From an uncultured Muribaculum sp. (GTDB taxonomy: Bacteria > Bacteroidota > Bacteroidia > Bacteroidales > Muribaculaceae), in NCBI RefSeq assembly GCF_910583865.1, contig NZ_CAJTYX010000006.1, forward strand, positions 1 to 64,000: a DNA stretch of 64,000 bases, in the 5' to 3' direction. Shown here in pieces: positions 7,707 through 16,250 of this stretch (its first letter is position 1; each line of letters begins with the position of its first letter). The position numbers and the translations under genes are program-made. The notes below the pieces were generated by a model that saw only the letters and a program-made list of their open reading frames with translations, was not told the DNA's origin and did not search any database.

Positions 7707-10700
7707 TCAGTTCTTTTTCTTCTTTTCTTTTTTGGATTTCTTAGTAGAAGCCTTCAAGGAGTTATCGGGGAGAGAGTCGCTGACCGCCGGAGGAGGCGCA
7801 GGAAGAAGCCCTTCCTTGATAAACACCAGCGAATCAGCCGCCGAGATGGTATCGGCAGCGGCATCGCCGGCTATTGCGCCAACACCGTCGACCTTCAGCG
7901 CTCCAAGGCGTGCTGCACGAGATCCCTTGCGGAACACATTGTCGATCTCCTTGAGCAAGTTGACGCGCGTATTGTCTACGATGGTCAGGCTCTCGCCTAC
8001 GCTGCCGGGCTTATACTTGGACCCTCCGAGCCTTACTTTCATGTCATCGGGATTGCCTGACAAGTTTATGCCGAACTTGAACGGCAACGGCGACTTCAGC
8101 ACGGAGATATGGTACTTGAAATTCAAGTCGAGGTCGTTGCTCCCCATCACCGCAAGCCGGTAGCGGTCGAAATCAAACACGAACGGGAAAAGTTGCACGG
8201 TAGAGTTCCTGACGAGCATCTCAGCCTCCATATGCTCTATCACATTACGCTTCTTGTTCTTGAACATAAGCCACTTGGCTATTGTCCGGAACGTCTCGGC
8301 ATCAAGCAGCACAAGCTCGCGTCCTGCAAGTTTTATCACCGCATCGAGCGACGGCATCACAATGTTCATTGTCGAATCGATATCTGCCGTAGCGGCTATA
8401 TTAGCATCGATCACACCTTCGAAACTTTTGAGCAACGGCATCAGAGAGTCGACGGCAGGAACCATGCCGATGAATTTCTTGACATCTATACCTTCGAGGT
8501 CAAGCCCCATGCCGAAGCGTATCTCCTCCTTGTCGGGGGCTGAATATAGCGCATTGAGCCTGACGCTGCCCATCTCGGAAGCGGCGCGCAGGTCATGAAG
8601 ATTGATCGCGCCCTCGCTCACGAGCAGCTCTCCACGGAAGTCGTGCATGTCCATGTCGGAATAGACGACATTGTCGGCCCTTACGTCGAGACGTGCTTCA
8701 AGATTCAGAGGTATCAGCACGGCAGCGATGCTGTCGGCATCCACCCCGTCGGCAAGACGGTCGAGATCCGCATCCGACACGGCGTCGGTCACATCCATGT
8801 CCGGGGAGTCCTTGGCCGCATAATCGGCCCCGACATAGAATGCCTGCACGATCTCGTTCACGTTAAGCGAGTCGCTGTGAAGCTTCCAGTCAAGCTCGAT
8901 AGGTGCGCCGCGAGTGAGCGCACGGCGTATGTTGCGCACCGAGCCGCTGACGGTGAAATCCGATTTTCCGCACCTGTACCGCACATTGTGCAGCACAAGG
9001 CTGTCGGTAGAGAACTCCACGTCGAAGTCCGATATGCGGTTGCGCAGCGGGAAATATGGTGAGAACATGCCTCCGCGCTCCGCAGTCAGCCGGCCGGTAA
9101 GTTGAAGCCGACGAAGGAGGCGGCCTGTTGATTCATCGACAGTCAGGTCAAGGCTATCGGCTCCGACATGCATGGCACGCTCCGCCTCGCGTCCGGCACG
9201 CCGTGCGGCCATGCGCACCGAATCCTCGGCTGTCATCACACGCCGCTCACGTTTGGGTTTTATGTACGCGTCCAGATCGAAATGACTCTTGCGCAGCCCC
9301 ATGAAATTCTTGCGGTCGGTGAAGAATATCCTTCCGGCATCGGCTTCAATCTTCATATGTGGCAGACGCGCATTGTGCTCGTAGCGGCGCAACGCAATTC
9401 TGGCCGCTATATCGCCGAGGCGTATAATCGAAGAGTCCATATCGGTATAGCTCACACGGTCGGCTTTGAGGATGCCTCCGAAAGGTATCACTACCGTGCT
9501 GTCGGACGAAGGCGGACGATTGAGACATCCGGCACCCATCCTGGCGTTTTTCAGCCTTATATCCATCCCCCCTAATGCAAGGGAAAGTGTGTCACTGCTC
9601 ACCGACATGGTCAGCAAGGAGTCGATTTTGACATTGTTGGCGGCAACGAAGCTACCGGCAGTGCCGAGCTTCACTTCCGTATGGCGTGTGTGGCACGCCA
9701 TGTCGGCATGCGGCGCGTCAAATTCCAGGTCATCTACAGAGAGAGTGCCACGCAAAAGCAGCCGATGGAAATTATCCACAGTGAAGTCACTTAGCGAACA
9801 GCGCATATCAGTGTCGAGGCGTACACGTCCGCTCAACGTCGACGAGTCGGGAAGCATGGCGAGCAACTTCCGGGGCAGAGCGCCAAGCCGGCTCTCGACC
9901 ACCACCTTGCCATCGAACGACGGATTGTCCATCATGTCACTAAGCCGCCCTTCCACGGCAAGTGCGCCCCCCATGCCTGCCAACTCCAGTTTTTTGACGG
10001 TCACGACAGCCGAATCGACACTTGCCGGTAAATCCACGTCTATGTCGCTCTCTATACGGTCGAACGACAACATCTTGTCATACACGGCCCGACAGCGCGG
10101 TATCTTCACATTTACCGCCATGGCAGGCAGCGTGTCTGTCATCGGGCGGAAAGGAACGGTAAGGCGTCCGCTCACGCTCACCATCATGTCGGTGTCAAGC
10201 GGGCCGATACGGCTACGGATGCTGTCAGAGAGCAGACCGAGAGCCGCTAATGGTGAAAACGGACCTACAGAAAAGTCCAGCTTCTTTAGTGTAAGCGGCT
10301 CATCGAAGTCCAGTTCGGCATTCCACTCCGATCTTATCCATCCGTTGCCACCGGTGCCTACGTTCAATCCGAAATCATTTATATCCACCAGCATCGGCTC
10401 GCTACTGTCCCACTTCACGGTTCCACCGAGATCCAGACCTATTTCCCCGGCCATGACCTCTCCGGGCATCTCCACCCTCACGGTGGAAGCAAGCCTGAGC
10501 AGATAGTCGGGATCGGCGTTCTCGACCACCGAGTCTCGGGCTATGACCACACTCACGCCGCAACTGTCGGCCACAGAACGATAGCTGACGAGTAGCGAGT
10601 CGGTTATTGTGAAACGGCTCAATGACACGTCGGGGACGAACGCAATCCCGTCATCTTCATGCACATCTTCCGAAGCGGGGAAAATATCGTAATTGGCATG

Positions 10701-11129
10701 AATCGAGTCGAGAGCCACGACGTTGATGCGGGAACTTTCAAGTTCTATGTCGTAGAGATGCACCTTGGCGGCAAGAAGCGCCGGCACATTGACAGAGCCA
10801 TGGAAACGTCCCACCCTGAGCAGAGTGTCGCTCCCGGCGGGCAAAACGGAGCGAACCCCGGGCGACAACTTGTCGAAAGCCTTCGACACCACGGCAAGCG
10901 AGTCGACATCAACGGTAAGATGCGGAAATGTGTGCCATAACGTAAGCTCCACACGCCCTATATCGACACGCGCGTCAAGCGCATCATTGGCCACACGCTC
11001 CACTATCGGGGTAAGACGTGCCGGTGTCATGATCCATACGAGCAATGTGAGCGCCGCAAGCAGCAACACAGTGAATGTGCCGACAATCCAGGCAGTCCAT
11101 TTCAATATTTTTTTCAGAACGCGCATCAT
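7707..11129 (-). CDS. large AsmA-family protein
   Basis: Protein of 1140 residues with one N-terminal membrane anchor (about residues 12-34), an AsmA-like N-domain just after it (VERVANDALDARVDIGRVELTLW), and a long beta-rich periplasmic body of repeated 'MDIRLKN…'-type strands ending in an AsmA-like C-domain. Such proteins span or line the periplasm; in enterobacteria relatives (YhdP, TamB, YdbH) move phospholipid to the outer membrane. It ends in a striking lysine-rich tail (KKSKKEKKKKN). It overlaps the upstream lipoprotein gene by four bases. The lipid transport role is inferred from the family. Confidence 0.8.
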   Translation of the reverse strand: MMRVLKKILKWTAWIVGTFTVLLLAALTLLVWIMTPARLTPIVERVANDALDARVDIGRVELTLWHTFPHLTVDVDSLAVVSKAFDKLSPGVRSVLPAGSDTLLRVGRFHGSVNVPALLAAKVHLYDIELESSRINVVALDSIHANYDIFPASEDVHEDDGIAFVPDVSLSRFTITDSLLVSYRSVADSCGVSVVIARDSVVENADPDYLLRLASTVRVEMPGEVMAGEIGLDLGGTVKWDSSEPMLVDINDFGLNVGTGGNGWIRSEWNAELDFDEPLTLKKLDFSVGPFSPLAALGLLSDSIRSRIGPLDTDMMVSVSGRLTVPFRPMTDTLPAMAVNVKIPRCRAVYDKMLSFDRIESDIDVDLPASVDSAVVTVKKLELAGMGGALAVEGRLSDMMDNPSFDGKVVVESRLGALPRKLLAMLPDSSTLSGRVRLDTDMRCSLSDFTVDNFHRLLLRGTLSVDDLEFDAPHADMACHTRHTEVKLGTAGSFVAANNVKIDSLLTMSVSSDTLSLALGGMDIRLKNARMGAGCLNRPPSSDSTVVIPFGGILKADRVSYTDMDSSIIRLGDIAARIALRRYEHNARLPHMKIEADAGRIFFTDRKNFMGLRKSHFDLDAYIKPKRERRVMTAEDSVRMAARRAGREAERAMHVGADSLDLTVDESTGRLLRRLQLTGRLTAERGGMFSPYFPLRNRISDFDVEFSTDSLVLHNVRYRCGKSDFTVSGSVRNIRRALTRGAPIELDWKLHSDSLNVNEIVQAFYVGADYAAKDSPDMDVTDAVSDADLDRLADGVDADSIAAVLIPLNLEARLDVRADNVVYSDMDMHDFRGELLVSEGAINLHDLRAASEMGSVRLNALYSAPDKEEIRFGMGLDLEGIDVKKFIGMVPAVDSLMPLLKSFEGVIDANIAATADIDSTMNIVMPSLDAVIKLAGRELVLLDAETFRTIAKWLMFKNKKRNVIEHMEAEMLVRNSTVQLFPFVFDFDRYRLAVMGSNDLDLNFKYHISVLKSPLPFKFGINLSGNPDDMKVRLGGSKYKPGSVGESLTIVDNTRVNLLKEIDNVFRKGSRAARLGALKVDGVGAIAGDAAADTISAADSLVFIKEGLLPAPPPAVSDSLPDNSLKASTKKSKKEKKKKN

Positions 11130-11944
11130 ATTTCGGAATCCTTGCGCCTGTCACGCGCGGTGATATGGAAACAACCCTGCTTGCGCTCATATTTCACATA
11201 GCAGCCGCCTTCGTCGCGCACGGCCTTGAGCACCTCGCCAAGCAGATTCTTCAAATCCTCCTGAGTACGGTTAACAGTCACGGAGTCGCATATGAATTTC
11301 GCATAGCTTATGTCGAAAGTAGTGCCGAACTGATGGGCCGACGCCTCGACGGCATTACCGTTGCGCCTTCGCAGGCTTTTTATGCCGGCCTTGGTGCGCA
11401 AAACGCTCGTCACCTTCAGCCTGTAAGCACCACCGCCACGGGCAACGAGCGAATCATTGAATCTCGCGCCTATCTCTCTTAGCAGAGCGGCCGCCTCGGG
11501 CACGAGGTAAGGGAGCGAATGGGTCAGCGAGTCGACCACATATTCGCGGCAGCTCTTTATACGGCACACAGGGCGACGCACACGCCAAACGTCGGCCAAA
11601 GTCTCTATCGGACTTATACCAATACGCTCGGCCTCGTCGAGATGCACGTAGTTGCTGTCGTTGAACACTTTGCCGAGTGTCCCTCCAACCGGATTGATTT
11701 TCATCTTCACACATCCGTCATCGGGCATCGTGTCCATGTGGCGTTCATAAGGGTTCACTCCTACGTAGCCCTCCTTGACCATCACATAGACGGTATCATG
11801 CGCAGCAGCCTCCGACCCACTACGACTCGACGAACATCCGCCCGTCATACCGACAGCGGCGGCAGACACCAAAGCGGCAACGACCGCACCGACCGCAGCC
11901 ACACGCCTCATTCTCAAACGCCTGTAAATACGTTTCAATGACAT
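11126..11944 (-). CDS. DUF5715-like / VanY-like (M15-type) lipoprotein
   Basis: Protein of 272 residues. The N-terminus has several Arg/Lys, a hydrophobic run and a Cys (GMTGGC, near residue 37) that could be lipidated. The C-terminal half resembles the LAS-type D-Ala-D-Ala carboxypeptidase fold: SAHQFGTTFDISY gives the HxxGxxxD zinc-binding pattern and GCFHIT supplies a late histidine. This points to a periplasmic peptidoglycan-cleaving or muropeptide-binding protein. It is the first gene of the cluster ending in aroB. The domain assignment is from motif recognition only. Confidence 0.7.
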   Translation of the reverse strand: MSLKRIYRRLRMRRVAAVGAVVAALVSAAAVGMTGGCSSSRSGSEAAAHDTVYVMVKEGYVGVNPYERHMDTMPDDGCVKMKINPVGGTLGKVFNDSNYVHLDEAERIGISPIETLADVWRVRRPVCRIKSCREYVVDSLTHSLPYLVPEAAALLREIGARFNDSLVARGGGAYRLKVTSVLRTKAGIKSLRRRNGNAVEASAHQFGTTFDISYAKFICDSVTVNRTQEDLKNLLGEVLKAVRDEGGCYVKYERKQGCFHITARDRRKDSEI

Positions 11945-11984
11945 TATTACTTCTGTATCTTCAATTACCTTCTTTTTTCCACCG

Positions 11985-12015
11985 TAAAGTTACCAAAATC
12001 CCCACATTCCGCCAA
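11985..12015 (-). promoter_or_regulatory. promoter of the VanY-like/AsmA/HAD/aroB cluster
   Basis: On the minus strand, TTG (12015-12013), 20-base spacer and TAACTTTA (12992-position equivalent 11992-11985), one mismatch from TAnnTTTG. The leader to the ATG at 11944 is about 35 bases. Confidence 0.55.
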
Positions 12016-12104
12016 CATCCCCTGCCCCGCCACCTCCCCTTTTCAATTTATTTTAGATGGTAAATCGCAATCAAGCTCCTAATATACATCTATTCAACGA
12101 CACA

Positions 12105-12170
12105 GCACTGCCGCATCATGTCACAGCCTGCCTATAAAGACATTGAATGGCATGATGCGGCAGTGCCGCA
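12105..12170 (-). terminator. long inverted repeat, likely terminator of the pRiA4b-like gene
   Basis: A perfect 16-base inverted repeat (12105-12120 and 12151-12166) encloses a 30-base loop. The right arm also contains its own small palindrome TGCGGC-AGT-GCCGCA (12156-12170), so two alternative hairpins are possible. It lies 23 bases downstream of the minus-strand operon that ends at 12194. No strong T-run follows on either strand, so the terminator assignment is tentative. Confidence 0.45.
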
Positions 12171-12193
12171 CATGTGGTCATGGTTATATGTTA

Positions 12194-12745
12194 TTACATG
12201 TTGTCGTCGAAAGTCATTTCGTCGAACCCGGCGGCATCGAACTCATCATCGTTGTATTCGCTTGAGCCGTAGAATTCCTCGTCGAAATCCTCCGAAGCTG
12301 AGGCAGTAGAGGCTGCGGCCTTGGTCTCAAACTCCTCTATATCCATCACCTGAGCGGGAGCCGTGCCGCGCGAGGCCACGCAAATCGGGTCTTTCAGATT
12401 CTCTCCGGCAATGCTCTTTTTCATCTCTATAAAGAAGCAACGGTCGGTAAGATAGTCGAACACGAATATCAGACGCTGGCCATCGTCGACATAGTCGCTG
12501 AGCACGGTCTCGTCCATAAGATACACTTCCTGGTCGGAGTCGGCATCCATGTCCTCAAGCGTGATTTCCTTGCCCTTCTCCCAGTTGTCATCGCAAAGGA
12601 AGAATGAGCACATCTGATTCTTGTCATAATTGACGCTGTCACAGATGGCATTTTTAAGATCGAGGAACGTGGCGTCGGCGTCAATGTTGATTTCGCGTCG
12701 GAAATTGTCGACTTCGTCCGACACTATTCTGAAGTTGAATATCAT
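12194..12745 (-). CDS. plasmid pRiA4b ORF-3-like family protein
   Basis: Protein of 183 residues that begins with the pattern of the pRiA4b ORF-3-like family (FRREINIDADATFLDLKNAICDSVNY… followed by FFLCDDNWEKG). The last ~45 residues are extremely acidic and low in complexity (DEEFYGSSEYNDDEFDAAGF…DDNM). The biochemical role of the family is not established. It is the last gene after plsC with a 37-base gap. No signal peptide is seen, so it is presumably cytosolic. Confidence 0.75.
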   Translation of the reverse strand: MIFNFRIVSDEVDNFRREINIDADATFLDLKNAICDSVNYDKNQMCSFFLCDDNWEKGKEITLEDMDADSDQEVYLMDETVLSDYVDDGQRLIFVFDYLTDRCFFIEMKKSIAGENLKDPICVASRGTAPAQVMDIEEFETKAAASTASASEDFDEEFYGSSEYNDDEFDAAGFDEMTFDDNM

Positions 12746-12782
12746 TGGTATGTAATGTTATATTTCTATCACTTTTATGTAC

Positions 12783-13511
12783 TCAGCGGAAGCGTTCCGG
12801 AAGCGATTCCCGGATGGCCCGCGCACTCTCGGTCATCAGCTCGCCAAGGTCGTGACGCCCGTCATGGGCAGGCTCTATAGGCTTGTGTATGGTAAGGGTG
12901 ATCGTTCCCCAACGGGGTATCTTCCTGAAGCGAGGCATCACATCGAATGCACCATCAATCGAAATCGGCACTACCGGCAGCCCGAACTCCATGGCCAACA
13001 TGTAGGCTCCGCGCTTGAACGGACGCATATGGCCGTCCCACGTGCGCGCGCCCTCGGGGAACACCACAAGCGACATGCCTCCACGCAACTGCTGCTCGGC
13101 GCGCTCCATGGTCCGGCGCGTGGCCGACGGCGACGAGTTGTCGACCATGATATGTCCGGTGACCTTGCAGGAATATCCCACGAGGGGTATCTTCTCAAGC
13201 GCCTTCTTCATCATCCACCGGAACTGGTGGTCAAGATAGCCGTAGATGGCGAATATATCGTAAGCGCCCTGATGGTTGGCCACGAACATATAGGACGTAC
13301 CCGGGCGCACATTCTCACGACCTCTGACCTTCACCCTTACCAAAGTCATCACGCAGAAAAGACGCGCCCACCAGTGGGGGAAGAAGTAACCGCCCCACCG
13401 TCCCACACCAAGCACGGCGCTGATGATTGAAAGCGTGGCTGTAAGGATAGTGGCCGCCAGCAGGACGGGCGCCATTATCAGAATCTGGTATATGCGGTAA
13501 AGTATCAGCAT
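12783..13511 (-). CDS. plsC: 1-acyl-sn-glycerol-3-phosphate acyltransferase
   Basis: Membrane-bound acyltransferase of phospholipid synthesis, converting lysophosphatidic acid to phosphatidic acid. N-terminal hydrophobic segments are followed by the catalytic NHQGAYD (NHxxxxD) block near residue 76 and the FPEGART substrate-binding block. At 242 residues it has normal length. The ATG at 13511 is preferred over the preceding in-frame GTG at 13514. It sits 60 bases downstream of folC in the same operon. Confidence 0.88.
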   Translation of the reverse strand: MLILYRIYQILIMAPVLLAATILTATLSIISAVLGVGRWGGYFFPHWWARLFCVMTLVRVKVRGRENVRPGTSYMFVANHQGAYDIFAIYGYLDHQFRWMMKKALEKIPLVGYSCKVTGHIMVDNSSPSATRRTMERAEQQLRGGMSLVVFPEGARTWDGHMRPFKRGAYMLAMEFGLPVVPISIDGAFDVMPRFRKIPRWGTITLTIHKPIEPAHDGRHDLGELMTESARAIRESLPERFR

Positions 13512-13571
13512 CACGGATGCAAATTTAATGACCTATGGTTTAAATTGCAATAGTCCCGAGATTTTTTACCG

Positions 13572-14879
13572 CTATTTTTCGTGAGGGAAAGTGGCCAGGA
13601 AATCGGCCACGACGAATGTCGAGCCTCCGACAAACACGGTGTCACCGGGCGCGGCGTTGCCACAGGCGGCCTCCACAGCCTCAGCCACGGTGGGATACGC
13701 GTCGCCACGAAGGCCGAAGTCTGCGGCAATCCCGCGCAGACGTGTGCTGTCCATGGCCCTGTCGATGGAAGCGCGGGTGAAATAGAACCTAACGCCGGAT
13801 TTCGGCATCATCTCAAGGATGTGGGCCACATCCTTGTCGCTTACAAAGCCTATCACCATATGCTTGATGCCGGGAAGTGCGGCGAGCCTCGGGGCGAGAT
13901 ACTGCCAGCCGCCTACGTTGTGGCCGGTGTCGCACACGATTCTCGGACCATCCCCGACCACCATCCACCGGCCCATCAGCCCGGTATCGTCACACACATG
14001 AGCCATGCCGCGCGCCACGTCGGCGGAGCCGACATTATAGCCGCGCTCGATCAGCTTGCCGACGGCGGCAAGTATAGTGGCGGCGTTGCGGGGCTGGCAG
14101 TCGCCTGTGAGCTGCCCGCGTAGAGTGCCGTAGGGTGTGTCGCGGTAAATTATGCCGTCATGGGTGATCTCTGCCGAGGAATAGGCCGGAGCATCGCATG
14201 CGAACATGACGGGAGCGCCGACCGATGCGGCCTTTTCGGCGAACATGCGGCGCACGTCGCCCTCGGCCTCGCCTACCACCACGGGCACATCGGGCTTGAT
14301 TATCCCCGCCTTCTCTGCGGCTATCTCCGGGAGAGTGGAGCCGAGAAACTGAGTGTGGTCGAGCGATATGTTGGTTATCACACAGAGGTCGGGACTGATG
14401 ATGTTAGTGCTGTCGAGACGTCCGCCCATACCCACCTCGACCACGGCCACATCGACATCGCGGCGCGCCATATAGTCGAACGCCATCACCATGGTAAGCT
14501 CGAAAAAGGATGGATGGAGAGAACGCACATCCTCCGGGAGCGCCAGATAGCGCTCCACGAAGTCGGCCACGGCATCCTTGCCGATCATCTCGCCGTCCAC
14601 GCGTATGCGCTCACGGAAATCGACCAGATGGGGCGACGTATAAAGGCCAGTGCGATAACCTGCTGACTGAAGCATGGCCGCAAGCGTGTGTGCCGTGGAG
14701 CCTTTGCCGTTGGTGCCACCCACATGGATTGAACGAAAACGGCGGTGGGGATTGCCGAAGGCAGCGGCAAGCCTCCGCGACGTGTCAAGACCCGGCTTAT
14801 AGGCCGGAGCGCCCTGACGCTGGTACATGGGGAGCTGCGTATAGAGAAAGTCGAGCGCCTGCTCGTAAGTCATTGCCAT
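13572..14879 (-). CDS. folC: bifunctional folylpolyglutamate synthase/dihydrofolate synthase
   Basis: Cytosolic Mur-ligase-fold enzyme that adds glutamate to dihydropteroate and to folates. It has 435 residues, typical for FolC. The P-loop VGGTNGKGST lies near residue 52. Further signatures are the VVEVGMGGRLDSTN segment and the LDHTQFLGSTLPEIAAEKAGIIKP block typical of FolC. The C-terminal ligase domain holds VCDTGHNVGGWQYL. It lies between the chromate transporter pair and plsC with short gaps. Confidence 0.94.
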   Translation of the reverse strand: MAMTYEQALDFLYTQLPMYQRQGAPAYKPGLDTSRRLAAAFGNPHRRFRSIHVGGTNGKGSTAHTLAAMLQSAGYRTGLYTSPHLVDFRERIRVDGEMIGKDAVADFVERYLALPEDVRSLHPSFFELTMVMAFDYMARRDVDVAVVEVGMGGRLDSTNIISPDLCVITNISLDHTQFLGSTLPEIAAEKAGIIKPDVPVVVGEAEGDVRRMFAEKAASVGAPVMFACDAPAYSSAEITHDGIIYRDTPYGTLRGQLTGDCQPRNAATILAAVGKLIERGYNVGSADVARGMAHVCDDTGLMGRWMVVGDGPRIVCDTGHNVGGWQYLAPRLAALPGIKHMVIGFVSDKDVAHILEMMPKSGVRFYFTRASIDRAMDSTRLRGIAADFGLRGDAYPTVAEAVEAACGNAAPGDTVFVGGSTFVVADFLATFPHEK

Positions 14880-14910
14880 ATATGAAATGGATTATTTTCT
14901 TGAACCCTGA

Positions 14911-15441
14911 TCAGTAATATATTAAAAACCCGCCAAACCCGGCGAGACATATGATCCATATGGGGTGGAGTTTAGTGAAATACACCAGCAGGAACGAGAT
15001 GCAGCAGATGAGTATGCTGAAAGTATTGTCGGGAAAGTTCTGCCGGTTCATCAGGAGCAATGCCGCAGAGGCGATAAGCCCGATGACCACCGGACGCAAT
15101 CCGGCGAATATGCCTTTGATCACCTCCGACTCCCGGTGACGATGGATGAAATGGCTTGCATAGAGCACAAGGAGGAATGACGGCAGCATCACGGTAAGCG
15201 TGGTGACAATCGAGCCTAACACGCTACCTGTCACCACATAGCCTATATATGTAGCGCTGTTTATCCCGATCGGGCCGGGAGTCATCTGCGAAATGGCGAC
15301 AATGTCGGTAAATGTCTGCTCGGTGATCCATCCCGGCGCCACCACCTCGCGTTCGATGAGCGCAAGCATGGCATAACCGCCTCCGAAACCGAACAGCCCG
15401 ATCTTAAGATACGCCCATATCAGCTTGAGATACACGCTCAT
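14911..15441 (-). CDS. chromate transporter, second half-size subunit
   Basis: Inner-membrane protein of 176 residues with the CHR-domain signatures LFGFGGGYAMLALIEREVV near the N-terminus and SQMTPGPIGINSATYIGY after it, then several membrane spans. Half-size CHR proteins work in pairs made of two homologous genes, as here: its start overlaps the stop of the other half by four bases (ATGA-type overlap). The family exports chromate, but the physiological substrate in an anaerobe is unclear; sulfate-like anions are possible. Confidence 0.87.
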   Translation of the reverse strand: MSVYLKLIWAYLKIGLFGFGGGYAMLALIEREVVAPGWITEQTFTDIVAISQMTPGPIGINSATYIGYVVTGSVLGSIVTTLTVMLPSFLLVLYASHFIHRHRESEVIKGIFAGLRPVVIGLIASAALLLMNRQNFPDNTFSILICCISFLLVYFTKLHPIWIICLAGFGGFLIYY

Positions 15442-16094
15442 CGCCCACCTCCTTTCTCATCGTCGCCGGCCGAAGCCTCACGGCTCTCGCGCAGTCTGCG
15501 GTTGGCTCGTCTGAGCCAAAGCCAGCCGCCGACACCACCGAGAAGTATAAACCATATAGGGTTGGCGCCAAAGTAGATAAGTAGCGCCACCACAACGGGA
15601 ATCCACACCGTGCGCCACCCTATTTTGGCCGAACGCGCCGAAGTAATTACCGGAGCTATGATAAGAGCCACCACACATGGACGTATCCCCTTGAATATGG
15701 CGCTGACCACGGCGTTCTCCTTTATTATGTCGGGAGTGAGAAAGACCGCTATCGCCAGGATTATCAGAAACGAAGGGAGGATAGTGCCGAGAGCCGCCAC
15801 CACGCTGCCCCGGAGGCCACGCAGCCTGTCGCCGATGCTCACGGATATGTTGACAGCCAGGATGCCTGGAAGCGACTGCGACACGGCGAGCAGGTCGAGG
15901 AAATCCTCGCGTCTGATCCACCGGTGCTTGTCGACAATCTCGCGCTCGATAATCGATATCATCGCCCATCCGCCTCCGAAGGTAAACGCGCCTATCTTCA
16001 GAAAAGTCCAGAAAAGAGGTCCATAGATACCTCCCCGAACTACATTACCGTCACTACCGTCATCGTCGGCAGGACGCTGTTCCAAATCGTTCAT
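15438..16094 (-). CDS. chromate transporter, first half-size subunit
   Basis: Paired half-size CHR protein, 218 residues from the ATG at 16094 (MNDLEQR). An upstream in-frame ATG at 16130 would overlap the -7 promoter box and is rejected. The signature GAFTFGGGWAMISIIEREIV and the block SQSLPGILAVNISVSIG mirror those of the partner. It has a short charged C-terminal tail. It is the first gene of the operon running to the pRiA4b-like gene at 12194. Confidence 0.87.
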   Translation of the reverse strand: MNDLEQRPADDDGSDGNVVRGGIYGPLFWTFLKIGAFTFGGGWAMISIIEREIVDKHRWIRREDFLDLLAVSQSLPGILAVNISVSIGDRLRGLRGSVVAALGTILPSFLIILAIAVFLTPDIIKENAVVSAIFKGIRPCVVALIIAPVITSARSAKIGWRTVWIPVVVALLIYFGANPIWFILLGGVGGWLWLRRANRRLRESREASAGDDEKGGGR

Positions 16095-16127
16095 ATGCTC
16101 TAATCTGCATTTTGGCTTATGTGGCTG

Positions 16128-16158
16128 CAAAATTACTCATTTTCGCTCTCCTTTTCAA
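16128..16158 (-). promoter_or_regulatory. promoter of the chromate transporter-folC-plsC operon
   Basis: On the minus strand, TTG within TTTTG (16158-16156), 20-base spacer, TAATTTTG (16135-16128): an exact match to the Bacteroidetes consensus. The leader to the ATG at 16094 is about 27 bases. Confidence 0.7.
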
Positions 16159-16250
16159 AATATTGCAAAAATGAATCCGAGAAGTCATCTATGCGGAGCA
16201 GGATAGATACGTGGGATACGACGAAGGGCAACGGACGGACGCGGGAAAGG

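Noticed and set aside
9466..10506. A 346-residue frame antisense to the AsmA-like gene
   Set aside because: Arises from strong codon bias of the real gene on the other strand; Ser/Arg-rich, no domain.
15438..16130. Frameshifted full-length chromate transporter
   Set aside because: The two halves are a normal paired short-chain CHR arrangement with a four-base overlap and both signatures intact, so no frameshift is needed.
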